Positions 1 to 8,954 of a stretch of DNA of 64,000 nucleotides are shown here, one piece after another (position 1 is the first letter of the stretch; each line of letters begins with the position of its first letter). The position numbers were made by a program, and so were the translations under genes. The DNA comes from Opitutia bacterium (lineage in GTDB: Bacteria > Verrucomicrobiota > Verrucomicrobiia > Opitutales > Seribacteraceae): contig JABGWZ010000269.1 of assembly GCA_018675995.1 (NCBI GenBank), positions 1 through 64,000 of the forward strand. Reading direction: 5' to 3'. The notes under the pieces were generated by a model. It was given only the letters and a program-made list of their open reading frames with translations, was not told the DNA's origin and ran no database searches.

Positions 1-371
1 CTGAATCCCTCGTGATCCTCAATGACGTGATCGGCAGGCAACAACGCAAAGGCCGCATCCTCGCCTTCCTGCTCCACCAGCAACGCCGCCAAGCCCACCG
101 CCGCAGCCGTGTCCCTGCCCTCCGGTTCACCGATCACCTTTTCGGGCAGCAAGCCCGGACAACTTTGCAAAACCGCATCCCGTTGCGCGGTGTTGGTTAT
201 GACGTAAACTCTTTCCGGGGGAACAAGACCATCCAAACGTTCAATTGTCTGGGAGAGCATGGGAGAGTTCCCAACAATCGGAAGAAGATGCTTGGGTCGC
301 TTGAGACGGCTTTGCGGCCAAAAACGCTCCCCCTTTCCGCCAGCCATGATAACTACAAACCTGTTCTTCAT
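1..371 (-). CDS. manC: Mannose-1-phosphate guanylyltransferase, N-terminal part (runs off the left edge)
   Basis: This gene is not in the ORF track because it has no stop inside the window. Reading the minus strand from ATG at 371 gives 123 codons that begin MKNRFVVIMAGGKGERFWPQ, the nucleotidyltransferase signature (GGxGxRxWP) of GDP-mannose pyrophosphorylases. Further on are KRPKHLLPI, the sugar-phosphate binding lysine region, and EPEGRDTAAAVG followed by LLPADHVI, both typical of this family. The enzyme makes GDP-mannose from mannose-1-phosphate and GTP in the cytoplasm. The 12..404 plus-strand ORF in the track is its shadow. The stretch is markedly GC-rich (about 62% in the first 180 bases) compared with most of the window. 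GDP-mannose could feed surface glycans or the glycosyltransferases of the solute locus near 16-21 kb; that link is inference. Confidence 0.88.
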   Translation of the reverse strand, partial: MKNRFVVIMAGGKGERFWPQSRLKRPKHLLPIVGNSPMLSQTIERLDGLVPPERVYVITNTAQRDAVLQSCPGLLPEKVIGEPEGRDTAAAVGLAALLVEQEGEDAAFALLPADHVIEDHEGF

Positions 372-434
372 CCCTTCAACCCATGCCACGAAGGTTATGA
401 ATAGCGAGTATAAAATCGGATTTTCATACCACAC

Positions 435-463
435 TTGCCATCCTAGAATGGATTGATTATGGT
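435..463 (+). promoter_or_regulatory. Candidate sigma-70-type promoter for aspS
   Basis: TTGCCA (435-440, five of six to TTGACA) and TATGGT (458-463, four of six to TATAAT) are separated by 17 bases and lie about 30 bases before the preferred aspS start. The match is only moderate, and no transcription data support it. Confidence 0.35.
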
Positions 464-491
464 TAAGCTTTTATTTATATTTATATTAGGC

Positions 492-2276
492 ATGAAACGT
501 AGCCATCACTGCAATCAACTTCGCAAAGACAACGCCGGATCTCCAGCCACTTTAATTGGATGGGTAGATTCCTTACGCGACCACGGAGGCGTCTTCTTTT
601 TAGACTTACGCGACCGGGAAGGAAAAACTCAGGTCGTACTCGACCCCGAAAACCAAACTCTTTCCGAACTTTTCCCCAAGCTCAAACCCGAGAGTGTAAT
701 TGAGGTAAAGGGAGAAGTACGCAACCGCGATGAAGGCACTGAGAATAGCAACCTAGCAACTGGTGACATCGAAATCTTTGCCAGTTCAATCATTGTTCAT
801 AACCAGTCAAAAACCCCTCCCTTCCCCATGGACGACACCGCTGACAAGGTGGGTGAAGACCTGCGCCTTACCTACCGCTATCTCGACCTCCGCCGGGAAA
901 GTAACTTGAACACCCTAAAACTTCGCCACCGGGCATCCATGGCAATCCGGGAATATTTTGACAAGCAGGACTTTCTTGAAATTGAGACACCAATGCTCTT
1001 TAAAAGCACGCCTGAAGGTGCCCGTGAATTTCTCGTTCCAAGCCGTTTGAATGAAGGGAAATTTTACGCCCTGCCCCAGTCCCCACAGCAATATAAACAA
1101 ATGCTCATGGTGGCCGGAATCGAACGCTACTATCAACTCGCCCGTTGTTTTCGCGACGAAGATCTTCGGGCTGACCGTCAACCCGAGTTTACTCAGGTCG
1201 ACCTCGAAATGTCCTTCATCGACCGCGAGGATATGTATGCCCTGATTGAAGGACTGCTCTCCACCGTATGGAAAGAAACCCTTGGCGAGGAAATTACCAC
1301 TCCGTTCCTTCGCATGCCTTACAACGATGCAATGAATCGTTTCGGTTCGGACAAACCAGACATGCGCTTTGCTATGGAAATTCAGGACTTCTCCGAAGAC
1401 TTTCGCGAATCGGACTTCAAGGTATTTGCCGGCACCGTACAATCTGGTGGATGTGTAAAAGCTTTCAATGCCAAAGGTCTTGCAGATATTACTCAGGGCG
1501 AACTTAAACATTTGGAAGAAACGGCAAAGTCCCTTGGTGCTAAGGGTCTCGCTTTTATTAAATCTGAAGGAGGAGAATGGAAATCACCCATCCTCAAATT
1601 TTTATCCGATGCCGAACAGGAAACCCTCAGGAGCAAACTCGAAGTTGGAGATGGGGATATTGTATTCTTTGCCGCCGGCCCCTGGGAAAGTTCCTGTAAT
1701 ATCCTAGGTCGTATCCGCCTGGAAGCAGCCACACTTTTGGAAAAACGGGGTCAGGCACTTCGCAACCCGAAGGATTGGAAGTTTCTATGGGTGATTGATT
1801 TTCCACTGATGCACTTCGAAGAGGAGGAAGGTCGATATGTCGCCTCCCACCACCCTTTCACCGCACCGGTGGAGGAAGATTTGCCCTTACTCGAATCCGA
1901 GCCCAAAAAAGTACGAGGTCAACACTATGACATCGTACTCAATGGAGTGGAACTTGGTGGGGGAAGTATTCGTATCCATCAACCCGATGTGCAAAAGAAA
2001 ATCTTTGAGGATGTTCTCAACATCCCTGCGGATGTGGTAAAAAGCCGATTTGGATACATGCTGGAATCTTTTGAATATGGTGCCCCACCCCATGGTGGAA
2101 TTGCACTCGGTCTCGACCGTCTGGTTACCATCCTCGCAGGTAAGGAAAGTATTCGTGATGTGATCGCCTTTCCCAAAACCCAGAAGGGACAGGATCTGAT
2201 GACTGATAGCCCGGGAACCGCCACCGAACGCCAACTCCGCGACCTAAAAGTTAAGTCGATCGCAGAAGACGCTTAA
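492..2276 (+). CDS. aspS: Aspartyl-tRNA synthetase, probably the non-discriminating (Asp/Asn) type
   Basis: The 594-residue product charges tRNA with aspartate in the cytoplasm. It shows the bacterial class IIb layout: N-terminal OB-fold anticodon-binding domain (about 1-110), catalytic motif 2 (RCFRDEDLRADRQPEFTQ), a GAD insertion domain in the middle, and motif 3 (GIALGLDRLV) near the C-terminus. The ORF opens 13 codons earlier, but ATG at 492 gives the usual family N-terminus and is preferred. With that start, His31 (RDHGG) and Gly82 (RDEGT) fall where non-discriminating enzymes carry His and Gly and where the E. coli enzyme has Leu and Lys. This suggests it also charges tRNA-Asn, for later amidation by GatCAB; no gatCAB genes lie in this window. 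It is divergent from manC. Confidence 0.95.
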   Translation: MKRSHHCNQLRKDNAGSPATLIGWVDSLRDHGGVFFLDLRDREGKTQVVLDPENQTLSELFPKLKPESVIEVKGEVRNRDEGTENSNLATGDIEIFASSIIVHNQSKTPPFPMDDTADKVGEDLRLTYRYLDLRRESNLNTLKLRHRASMAIREYFDKQDFLEIETPMLFKSTPEGAREFLVPSRLNEGKFYALPQSPQQYKQMLMVAGIERYYQLARCFRDEDLRADRQPEFTQVDLEMSFIDREDMYALIEGLLSTVWKETLGEEITTPFLRMPYNDAMNRFGSDKPDMRFAMEIQDFSEDFRESDFKVFAGTVQSGGCVKAFNAKGLADITQGELKHLEETAKSLGAKGLAFIKSEGGEWKSPILKFLSDAEQETLRSKLEVGDGDIVFFAAGPWESSCNILGRIRLEAATLLEKRGQALRNPKDWKFLWVIDFPLMHFEEEEGRYVASHHPFTAPVEEDLPLLESEPKKVRGQHYDIVLNGVELGGGSIRIHQPDVQKKIFEDVLNIPADVVKSRFGYMLESFEYGAPPHGGIALGLDRLVTILAGKESIRDVIAFPKTQKGQDLMTDSPGTATERQLRDLKVKSIAEDA

Positions 2277-2331
2277 AGCTTCACATTTGTTATAGCCCTC
2301 CGGCTGCCCAATTGTTTAATTTCATAAATTA

Positions 2332-4683
2332 ATGGGCACTCAATTTATTTCAGTTTTTTTCATCCTCTTTCTCTCAACGGGAGTATGTGTTCTATCCATA
2401 CTCGGTGATTCATCAAAAAGCGAAGAATCCATTAGCAGTCGGTATGTACGCTCCGACGAGATCGGTCCGAGATTTCAAAAGGCATACCAGCCATTGAAAT
2501 TAAATTATCAATGGAAGAATAATGGGATCATCTTAAAATCAGGAAAAGGAAAGACTGCCCAAGAGGAATTCATCGATGGCAAAACCGGTAAAACAAAAAA
2601 ATCTGCTCCTATAAATTCGGCCAAGAACGAAGATGATTCTTCATTTCTACCCCCTCAATCACGCTGGAGTCGCAGTCCCTCCAATTCCGATAATGTATCC
2701 ATCACCTTTGAAAATTCCTTTCCCCGTACGGTCCGTATTTACTGGGTAGATTTTGAAGGGGGTCTTAAAAACTATGGAACAATCCCACCCCGTGGCAATA
2801 TGATGATATCTACCTTTGCGGGCCACCAATGGGTACTCGATTTCTCCGCGAACGATCTGACCGGTATATTTACCACCTCCAATCATGACTGTATTGCCAA
2901 GATTGATTCCCGCTCCCGCCGGGTAGCAATGAAACAATCCACGCCCGTCCCCAAGCCTAAATCCACTCCTCCTTCAAAACTGATCATTCGCGAGCATAAT
3001 GTCTGGTTAATCAAAAAAGATAAAGAAGACATTCAACTTACCCACAAAGGTACGGAGGAAGATTTCTTCCTTAATGAATTTCGCTACTCGCCTAATAAAC
3101 GCCACGCACTTGGTTTTCAATCCACCCGGGTCATTCCCCGCAAGATCCCCCTTGTTCGGAGTTCTCCCAAAGATCAGGTTCAACCGAGCATTGAATACAT
3201 CAACTACCCCAAGCCTGGCGATCCCCGTCCTCAACGTCGCCCCATCCTCTTTGACCTGAAAAAAAAGACCGCCATTCAGGCCGATGAATCTTCATTTCTT
3301 GATTCCTGGTCTGTCCAATTTAAACACTGGGCAAAGAACAGTCGGTCCGTACATATTCTTTTTAATAAACGTGGACATCAAGAACTCGCCCTTCTTTCAA
3401 TCGATAGTTCAAGCGGAAAAGTAACCGACCTTGTACGGGAATCTCCTGATACCTTTGTGGATTATTCCCAAAAAACCATGCTTCACTGGCTCGACCAGTA
3501 CGGGCAGTTAATCTGGGCGAGCGAACGAAATGGATGGAATCATCTCTACCGGATCGATGCTACCACCGGGCAAGTAATCAATCCGATCACCAAAGGAAAT
3601 TGGCTCGTTCGCAAAATCGAACATGTGGATGAAAAAAATGAAATCATTTGGTTTTCCGCCATGGGAATCCACCCGGATCAGGATCCCTACCATCTTCATC
3701 TAGCCAAAGTAAACTTTGACGGATCCGGCCTCACCATTCTGACTGAGGGAGACGGAACCCACCACTGGGAGTTCAACCCTGAACGCACCCTATTCGTGGA
3801 CCGCTGGTCCAGGATTGATCATCCGGAAGTTGTCGAATTACGATCCGCCCGGGATGGTTCACTCATCAAAGAACTCGCACGGCAGAATATTTCGGCTCTG
3901 ATGGAGGAAGGATATTCCATGCCCATTCGCTTCTCCGCACCCGGACGGGATGGAAAAACCATGATTCACGGATTTCTCATCAAACCGACCGATTTTGATT
4001 CCCACCAAACTTATCCAGTGATCGAAAATATATATGCCGGTCCCCATGGCTTTCATGTCCCTAAAAAATTCGGACTCCAGATTTCCATGAGAAAACTGGC
4101 TGAACTCGGATTTATAATTGCCAAAATTGATGGAATGGGCACGAACTGGAGATCCAAAAAATTCCATGATCATTGCTGGCAAAATTTAGCTGATGCCGGC
4201 TTTCCCGATCGTATTGCCTGGCTCAAAGCGGCCGCTGAGAAATATTCCTGGCTCGATCTTTCCCGGGTCGGAATTTATGGAGGAAGTGCCGGTGGACAAA
4301 ATGCCCTATCCGCCCTTCTCCACCACGGAGAATTTTACAAAGCTGCGGTCAGCGACTGTGGATGCCATGATAACCGGATGGATAAAATTTGGTGGAACGA
4401 GGCATGGATGGGAAAAGTCGGTCCCCACTATGAAGAAAGCTCCAATGTATTCCATGCACATAAACTACAGGGTGATCTTATGCTTACCGTCGGAGAACTT
4501 GATAAAAATGTCGACCCGGCATCCACCCTTCAGGTGGTCGATGCCCTCGTCCGTGCAGGCAAGGATTTTGAATTCTATATGATTCCCGGGGCCGGGCATG
4601 GTATTGGGGAAGGGAAATATTTATTCCGCAAACGGATAGACTTTTTCGTCCGCTCTCTCCTCGGCATTGATTCCAAAAGGTAA
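2332..4683 (+). CDS. Secreted S9-family serine peptidase with an N-terminal VHL-like beta domain
   Basis: A 783-residue protein with an N-terminal hydrophobic signal or anchor (residues 4-24). Residues about 120-200 resemble the von Hippel-Lindau beta domain: VSITFENSFPRTVRIYWVDF, then YGTIPPRG and FAGHQWVL, parallel to human VHL (IFCNRSPRVV, WLNFDGE, TLPPG, YRGHLW). It is followed by a DPP-IV-type beta-propeller (about 210-520) and an alpha/beta-hydrolase domain. The predicted triad is Ser652 (GGSAGG), Asp724 (GELDKNVD) and His756 (GAGHG). S9 enzymes of this type remove dipeptides from peptides, usually in the periplasm or outside. The gene stands alone between aspS and the ammonium operon. 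The VHL domain has no known function here. In animals it binds hydroxyproline, and these organisms need not share that ligand. Confidence 0.85.
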   Translation: MGTQFISVFFILFLSTGVCVLSILGDSSKSEESISSRYVRSDEIGPRFQKAYQPLKLNYQWKNNGIILKSGKGKTAQEEFIDGKTGKTKKSAPINSAKNEDDSSFLPPQSRWSRSPSNSDNVSITFENSFPRTVRIYWVDFEGGLKNYGTIPPRGNMMISTFAGHQWVLDFSANDLTGIFTTSNHDCIAKIDSRSRRVAMKQSTPVPKPKSTPPSKLIIREHNVWLIKKDKEDIQLTHKGTEEDFFLNEFRYSPNKRHALGFQSTRVIPRKIPLVRSSPKDQVQPSIEYINYPKPGDPRPQRRPILFDLKKKTAIQADESSFLDSWSVQFKHWAKNSRSVHILFNKRGHQELALLSIDSSSGKVTDLVRESPDTFVDYSQKTMLHWLDQYGQLIWASERNGWNHLYRIDATTGQVINPITKGNWLVRKIEHVDEKNEIIWFSAMGIHPDQDPYHLHLAKVNFDGSGLTILTEGDGTHHWEFNPERTLFVDRWSRIDHPEVVELRSARDGSLIKELARQNISALMEEGYSMPIRFSAPGRDGKTMIHGFLIKPTDFDSHQTYPVIENIYAGPHGFHVPKKFGLQISMRKLAELGFIIAKIDGMGTNWRSKKFHDHCWQNLADAGFPDRIAWLKAAAEKYSWLDLSRVGIYGGSAGGQNALSALLHHGEFYKAAVSDCGCHDNRMDKIWWNEAWMGKVGPHYEESSNVFHAHKLQGDLMLTVGELDKNVDPASTLQVVDALVRAGKDFEFYMIPGAGHGIGEGKYLFRKRIDFFVRSLLGIDSKR

Positions 4684-4718
4684 GCTCTTTTATTTCTTGG
4701 TCTAATTAATCAAGCTAG

Positions 4719-4736
4719 TCCTTGCCATTGCAAGGA
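4719..4736. repeat. Small perfect hairpin, possible REP-like element
   Basis: TCCTTGC-CATT-GCAAGGA forms a 7-bp perfect stem. It is followed by GTGAGCCAAGCGAGGGAATT. The combination CATTGC-AAGGAGTGAGC-AAGCGAGG resembles degenerate copies of the CATTGCGAGGAGCGAAGCGA-type palindromic repeats dispersed in many bacterial genomes. No second copy was noticed in this window. There is no T-run, so it is not a classical terminator. Confidence 0.35.
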
Positions 4737-4868
4737 GTGAGCCAAGCGAGGGAATTGACAACTATTTCATCTCAAGCAAGGCTGTCTAACTGTGTCTTTG
4801 CTTAATCGGTCGCAGTTGATTACCACCGGCCTCTAGCCATGACTTAAACAAAACTCATCTATAAATAA

Positions 4869-4913
4869 TTGTGAAACTTATTAAGCCTGCCAAGTTCACG
4901 AAATAGTTCACAA
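4869..4913. promoter_or_regulatory. Candidate activator-binding inverted repeat upstream of amt1
   Basis: TTGTGAA at 4869-4875 is matched by TTCACAA at 4907-4913, with an additional GTTCAC at 4894-4899. The pair lies about 105-150 bases upstream of the sigma-54 -24 element, which is the usual distance for an enhancer-binding protein site. It does not match the enteric NtrC consensus and was not found before the second amt operon, so this is a weak proposal. Confidence 0.22.
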
Positions 4914-5018
4914 CTTGATGAAAACCTGAATACCAAGGTTCGATATAGGTGAATATTTTTTACACTTCGATGAAAAAGATTCATGGAAAATTTGCACTTT
5001 TTTTATCGATTCAAAATC

Positions 5019-5035
5019 TTGGCATGGCTCATGCA
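5019..5035 (+). promoter_or_regulatory. Sigma-54 (RpoN) promoter of the first amt-glnK operon
   Basis: TTGGCATGGCTCATGCA matches YTGGCACGNNNNTTGCW with the invariant GG and GC at the required 10-base spacing; only two consensus positions differ. It sits 64 bases before the amt start, giving a predicted leader of about 50 bases. Nitrogen-controlled sigma-54 transcription of amt-glnK is well known in other bacteria. Confidence 0.7.
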
Positions 5036-5098
5036 TCCTGTAATTCGAATGATATATCTATTAAGTTTAAATAATTGAATATTAACAACTAACAAAAA

Positions 5099-6526
5099 AT
5101 GAATACTAAAAACGCATCACTAACCCGCATAGGTGCCGCACCTTGGAAGTTCTTACTTCTGGCAGCAGCTTTGCTTTTTTCTTACGCCCTACCCGTTCAC
5201 GCAGATGATCATGAGGAAGCAGACGCTTCGTCAGAAGCAGCCGTCGAAGAGGAGTCTGGTCCAGTTGACGACTACAACGAGTTACTCGAAGCTCAGGGGG
5301 AATATGCTCCGGCTTATGACTTCTTCACCACATCGATGCTATGGACTGTAATTGCTGCGGCATTAGTTTTCTTAATGCACCTCGGGTTTGCCACATTGGA
5401 GTCTGGGCTTTGCCAGCAGAAAAATGTGGTAAATGTTCTCTTTAAAAATGTATTTATTATTTCCATAGGTGTGGTTACTTATGCCTTTTTTGGATTTAAT
5501 ACACACTACCCAGGAGATTTCAATGGATGGTTTAGCTGGGGAGGTATGATTGGCGATTTAAACGCAGATGGTGGAAACACTTGGGGATACGGCGGACTAG
5601 GATTAGCCATGACCGGGTTTGGTGACTTTATCTTTCAAGCCATGTTTGCCGCAACGGGTGCAACTATCGTCTCTGGAGCAGTAGCTGAAAGAGTTAAACT
5701 CGGTTCCTTTATGATTTTCGCTGTTCTTTTTGTTGGTTTTGCTTATCCGGTTGCCGGTTCATGGCACTGGGGCGGAGGTTATCTTGCAAGCCTTGACATT
5801 CCTTTCAAAGATTTTGCAGGCTCAACCGTGGTTCATGCATTTGGTGGATTCGGAGCTTTGGCATGTGTAATGGTCCTTGGACCAAGAAAAGGAAAATATA
5901 CCGAAAATGGTATCAAACCAATTCCAGCTCACAGTTTTCCGCTTGCTGCAATTGGAGTATTCTTACTCATGTTTGGCTGGTACGGATTTAACGGTGGATC
6001 AGTGCTTTCCGCAGAACCAGGTGCATTAGGTCTTGTTTTCACAACCACCACATTAGGAGCCTGTGCAGGTGCACTCGGAGCAATCGCGGTCTCTTGGTTC
6101 ATGCTCAAGAAACCAGATCTTTCCATGGCATTAAATGGTTTATTAGCCGGACTGGTTGGAATAACCGCAAATGCAGATGTAATCTCCGTCGGAAATGCCC
6201 TGATTATCGGATTAATTGCAGGTGCAATTGTTGTGGTATCAATTATATTCTTAGACAAATCCAAGATTGATGATCCAGTGGGTGCTATTTCCGTTCATGG
6301 CGTTTGCGGAATTTGGGGCACCATCGCAGTTGCCATTTTTGGTGAGGGAGATTTCTCAATGGCTTCGCAAATTCAGGGTGCAGTACTTGTAAGTGCATTT
6401 GCATTTATCTTCTCTTATGTTGTATTCTCAATCCTCAAAGCAGTAATGGGAGTACGAGTCAGTGAAGAGGAAGAAGAAAGAGGTCTTGACATATCTGAGC
6501 ATGGTCAAGAAGCATACACAAACTAA
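5099..6526 (+). CDS. amt: Ammonium transporter, AMT1-like subtype
   Basis: A 475-residue inner-membrane ammonium channel. A cleavable signal peptide (about residues 14-36, ending near VHADD) is followed by an acidic linker (about 37-65) and then 11 predicted membrane helices. The first helix reads LMHLGFATLESGLCQQKNVV, the form seen in plant AMT1 and cyanobacterial transporters rather than E. coli AmtB. Both pore histidines are present (STVVHAFGG and ISVHGVCG), and the Phe-gate region FQAMFAATGATIVSGAVAER is recognisable. The C-terminal tail RVSEEEEERGLDISEHG is the surface contacted by P-II proteins. A glnK gene follows 47 bases downstream and a sigma-54 promoter precedes it, so it is expected to be induced under nitrogen limitation. 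Confidence 0.93.
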   Translation: MNTKNASLTRIGAAPWKFLLLAAALLFSYALPVHADDHEEADASSEAAVEEESGPVDDYNELLEAQGEYAPAYDFFTTSMLWTVIAAALVFLMHLGFATLESGLCQQKNVVNVLFKNVFIISIGVVTYAFFGFNTHYPGDFNGWFSWGGMIGDLNADGGNTWGYGGLGLAMTGFGDFIFQAMFAATGATIVSGAVAERVKLGSFMIFAVLFVGFAYPVAGSWHWGGGYLASLDIPFKDFAGSTVVHAFGGFGALACVMVLGPRKGKYTENGIKPIPAHSFPLAAIGVFLLMFGWYGFNGGSVLSAEPGALGLVFTTTTLGACAGALGAIAVSWFMLKKPDLSMALNGLLAGLVGITANADVISVGNALIIGLIAGAIVVVSIIFLDKSKIDDPVGAISVHGVCGIWGTIAVAIFGEGDFSMASQIQGAVLVSAFAFIFSYVVFSILKAVMGVRVSEEEEERGLDISEHGQEAYTN

Positions 6527-6561
6527 TCGTTGTTCTTACACCACAATACAATCAAATATAA

Positions 6562-6912
<351 letters not shown>

Positions 6913-6948
6913 ATAAGTTTCGGCTTTTGCCGATCAAATATTAAACAC

Positions 6949-6984
6949 AAAAGACCCGATTCCTAGGAATCGGGTCTTTTTTTT
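6949..6984 (+). terminator. Rho-independent terminator after glnK
   Basis: AAAGACCCGATTCC pairs with GGAATCGGGTCTTT around a TA centre and is followed by an uninterrupted T-run. It is the clearest intrinsic terminator in the window and separates the two amt operons. Confidence 0.93.
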
Positions 6985-7073
6985 ATACAATTTGTTAAAG
7001 TAGGTATCCTAGAGTTCCTCAGCCCACCTAAAACATGTATGTTATTTATTCATTTTTATAATGAATTTTAATC

Positions 7074-7090
7074 ATGGCAAGATTCTTGCA
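7074..7090 (+). promoter_or_regulatory. Sigma-54 (RpoN) promoter of the second amt-glnK operon
   Basis: ATGGCAAGATTCTTGCA carries TGGCA, correct spacing and a perfect TTGCA -12 box, a near-consensus RpoN promoter. It lies 100 bases before the second amt start, so the mRNA would have a leader of about 85-90 bases. Confidence 0.75.
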
Positions 7091-7189
7091 ACGAAGATAA
7101 TAACATGTGCAAATTCTATTATAATATTTCGATTACTTTCTCATAATTTTTAATCGTGTCGCATGCCCACCTAACAATGACTCAATAAC

Positions 7190-8581
7190 ATGAATAAGAT
7201 ACCAAGCCTAAAACTCTGTTTCCCCATTATACTATTTTTAACCTTTATTTTTTCAGGGTTTGCCCAAGACTCGAACAAAACTGAAAAGGATACAATTAAT
7301 ATTGAGAATGTCGCTGACGACCAAACTGTGGCAATTGAAGAAGAGGCGGAAACAGCAACATTGGATACGGGTAACACAGCATGGATGATTACAGCGACTG
7401 CCTTGGTTTTGTTTATGACCCTTCCCGGACTGGCTCTATTTTATGGTGGATTGGTACAATCCAAAAATGTCCTTTCAGTACTCATGCAATGTTTTGCTAT
7501 TGCCTGCTTGGCATCTCTACTTTGGGTGGTCTGCGGCTACAGCCTGTCTTTAACTCCTGGGGAAAATGAATGGCTAGGAGGTACTTCTGCCTTTTTCTTA
7601 GAAACATTAAGTTTAAATAATTTGAACGGCGACTTTCCAGAATCAGTTTGGATAATTTTTCAAATGACTTTTGCGATTATAACTCCAGGTTTGATTGTGG
7701 GTGCATTTGTTGAAAGAATCAAATTTTCTGCAGTTCTTCTATTCAGTGGTCTTTGGTTATTGGTCGTATACTTTCCTGTCTGCTACTGGGTTTGGGGAGG
7801 CGGATGGCTTGCAGAAAAAGGTGTAATTGATTTTGCGGGTGGAATCGTGGTTCATGCTACAGCTGGAGCTTCTGCACTTACACTAGCTTGGATGCTAGGC
7901 CGCAGACAAGGTTTTCCTAAAACTTTGAAACCCCCACACAACCCAGGAATGGTTATGATTGGTGCATCCATGCTTTGGGTTGGTTGGTTTGGTTTTAATG
8001 CGGGTAGTGCCGCTGCAGCCAATGAAAGTGCAGGAATGGCGATGTTAGTGACCCATATTTCTGCTGCCACTGCAAGTTTGGTTTGGATGTTCATTGAATG
8101 GAAAAAAACCGGCAAGCCAGGCTTGGTCGGAATCGTAACCGGCACCATTGCCGGCCTCGCAACTATAACACCTGCTTCCGGCAGTGTGGGTCCGATGGGT
8201 GCCATTATAATCGGAGCTTCCGCCGGGATAATTTGCTACTATGCATGTGGGTTTATCAAAGAAAAACTCGGAATTGATGACTCATTGGATGTGGCTGCAG
8301 TTCACGGAGTGGGCGGTATCTTAGGCACACTCATGGTAGCCTATCTGGGTTGGAAGGGAGAATTAGGCGGTCTCGGAATCAACCTTGGTAGTTGGACAGA
8401 TCAGCTTGTGGTTCAAGCACAGGGATGTGTTGCTGCAATTGTGATATCAGTTGTCGCAACTTATTTAATTGTAAAAATCATATCCCCACTGTTGGGTGGA
8501 AGTATTCGAGTTTCTGAAGAAGATGAAACAAAGGGGCTTGACCAAGCGCTGCATGGCGAGAATGCTTATACTCTTAAATAA
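7190..8581 (+). CDS. amtB: Ammonium transporter, AmtB-like subtype
   Basis: A 463-residue membrane protein with a signal peptide (MNKIPSLKLCFPIILFL, cleavage near GFAQ) and 11 predicted helices. The first helix, LPGLALFYGGLVQSKNVLSV, is the classical AmtB form, distinct from the AMT1-like protein just upstream. Twin histidines occur in IVVHATAGA and AAVHGVGGI, and FQMTFAIITPGLIVGAFVER is the Phe-gate helix. The C-terminal RVSEEDETKGLDQALHGENAY matches the P-II docking tail. A second glnK follows 26 bases later. The transporter pair is therefore not a recent tandem duplication. Confidence 0.94.
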   Translation: MNKIPSLKLCFPIILFLTFIFSGFAQDSNKTEKDTINIENVADDQTVAIEEEAETATLDTGNTAWMITATALVLFMTLPGLALFYGGLVQSKNVLSVLMQCFAIACLASLLWVVCGYSLSLTPGENEWLGGTSAFFLETLSLNNLNGDFPESVWIIFQMTFAIITPGLIVGAFVERIKFSAVLLFSGLWLLVVYFPVCYWVWGGGWLAEKGVIDFAGGIVVHATAGASALTLAWMLGRRQGFPKTLKPPHNPGMVMIGASMLWVGWFGFNAGSAAAANESAGMAMLVTHISAATASLVWMFIEWKKTGKPGLVGIVTGTIAGLATITPASGSVGPMGAIIIGASAGIICYYACGFIKEKLGIDDSLDVAAVHGVGGILGTLMVAYLGWKGELGGLGINLGSWTDQLVVQAQGCVAAIVISVVATYLIVKIISPLLGGSIRVSEEDETKGLDQALHGENAYTLK

Positions 8582-8601
8582 ACTATTTTTTAAATACTTA
8601 A

Positions 8602-8946
<345 letters not shown>

Positions 8947-8954
8947 GACCTTCT

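Larger units (their letters stand above)
4684..5018. other. Intergenic region upstream of the first amt operon
   Basis: No coding ORF, tRNA or classical terminator was found here. It contains one compact hairpin (4719-4736), an inverted TTGTGAA/TTCACAA pair (4869-4913), and ends at the sigma-54 promoter match. The region is AT-rich, in contrast to the more GC-rich genes on its left. Confidence 0.6.

Noticed and set aside
12-404. Plus-strand 130-residue ORF at the left edge
   Set aside because: It is the shadow of the minus-strand manC fragment, whose translation has clear family motifs.
915-1511. Minus-strand 198-residue ORF inside aspS
   Set aside because: Antisense to conserved AspRS sequence and without recognisable motifs; a shadow ORF.
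4684-5098. A tRNA or small RNA gene in the longest intergenic region
   Set aside because: No cloverleaf or T-loop motif was found; only a small hairpin and the sigma-54 promoter are supported.
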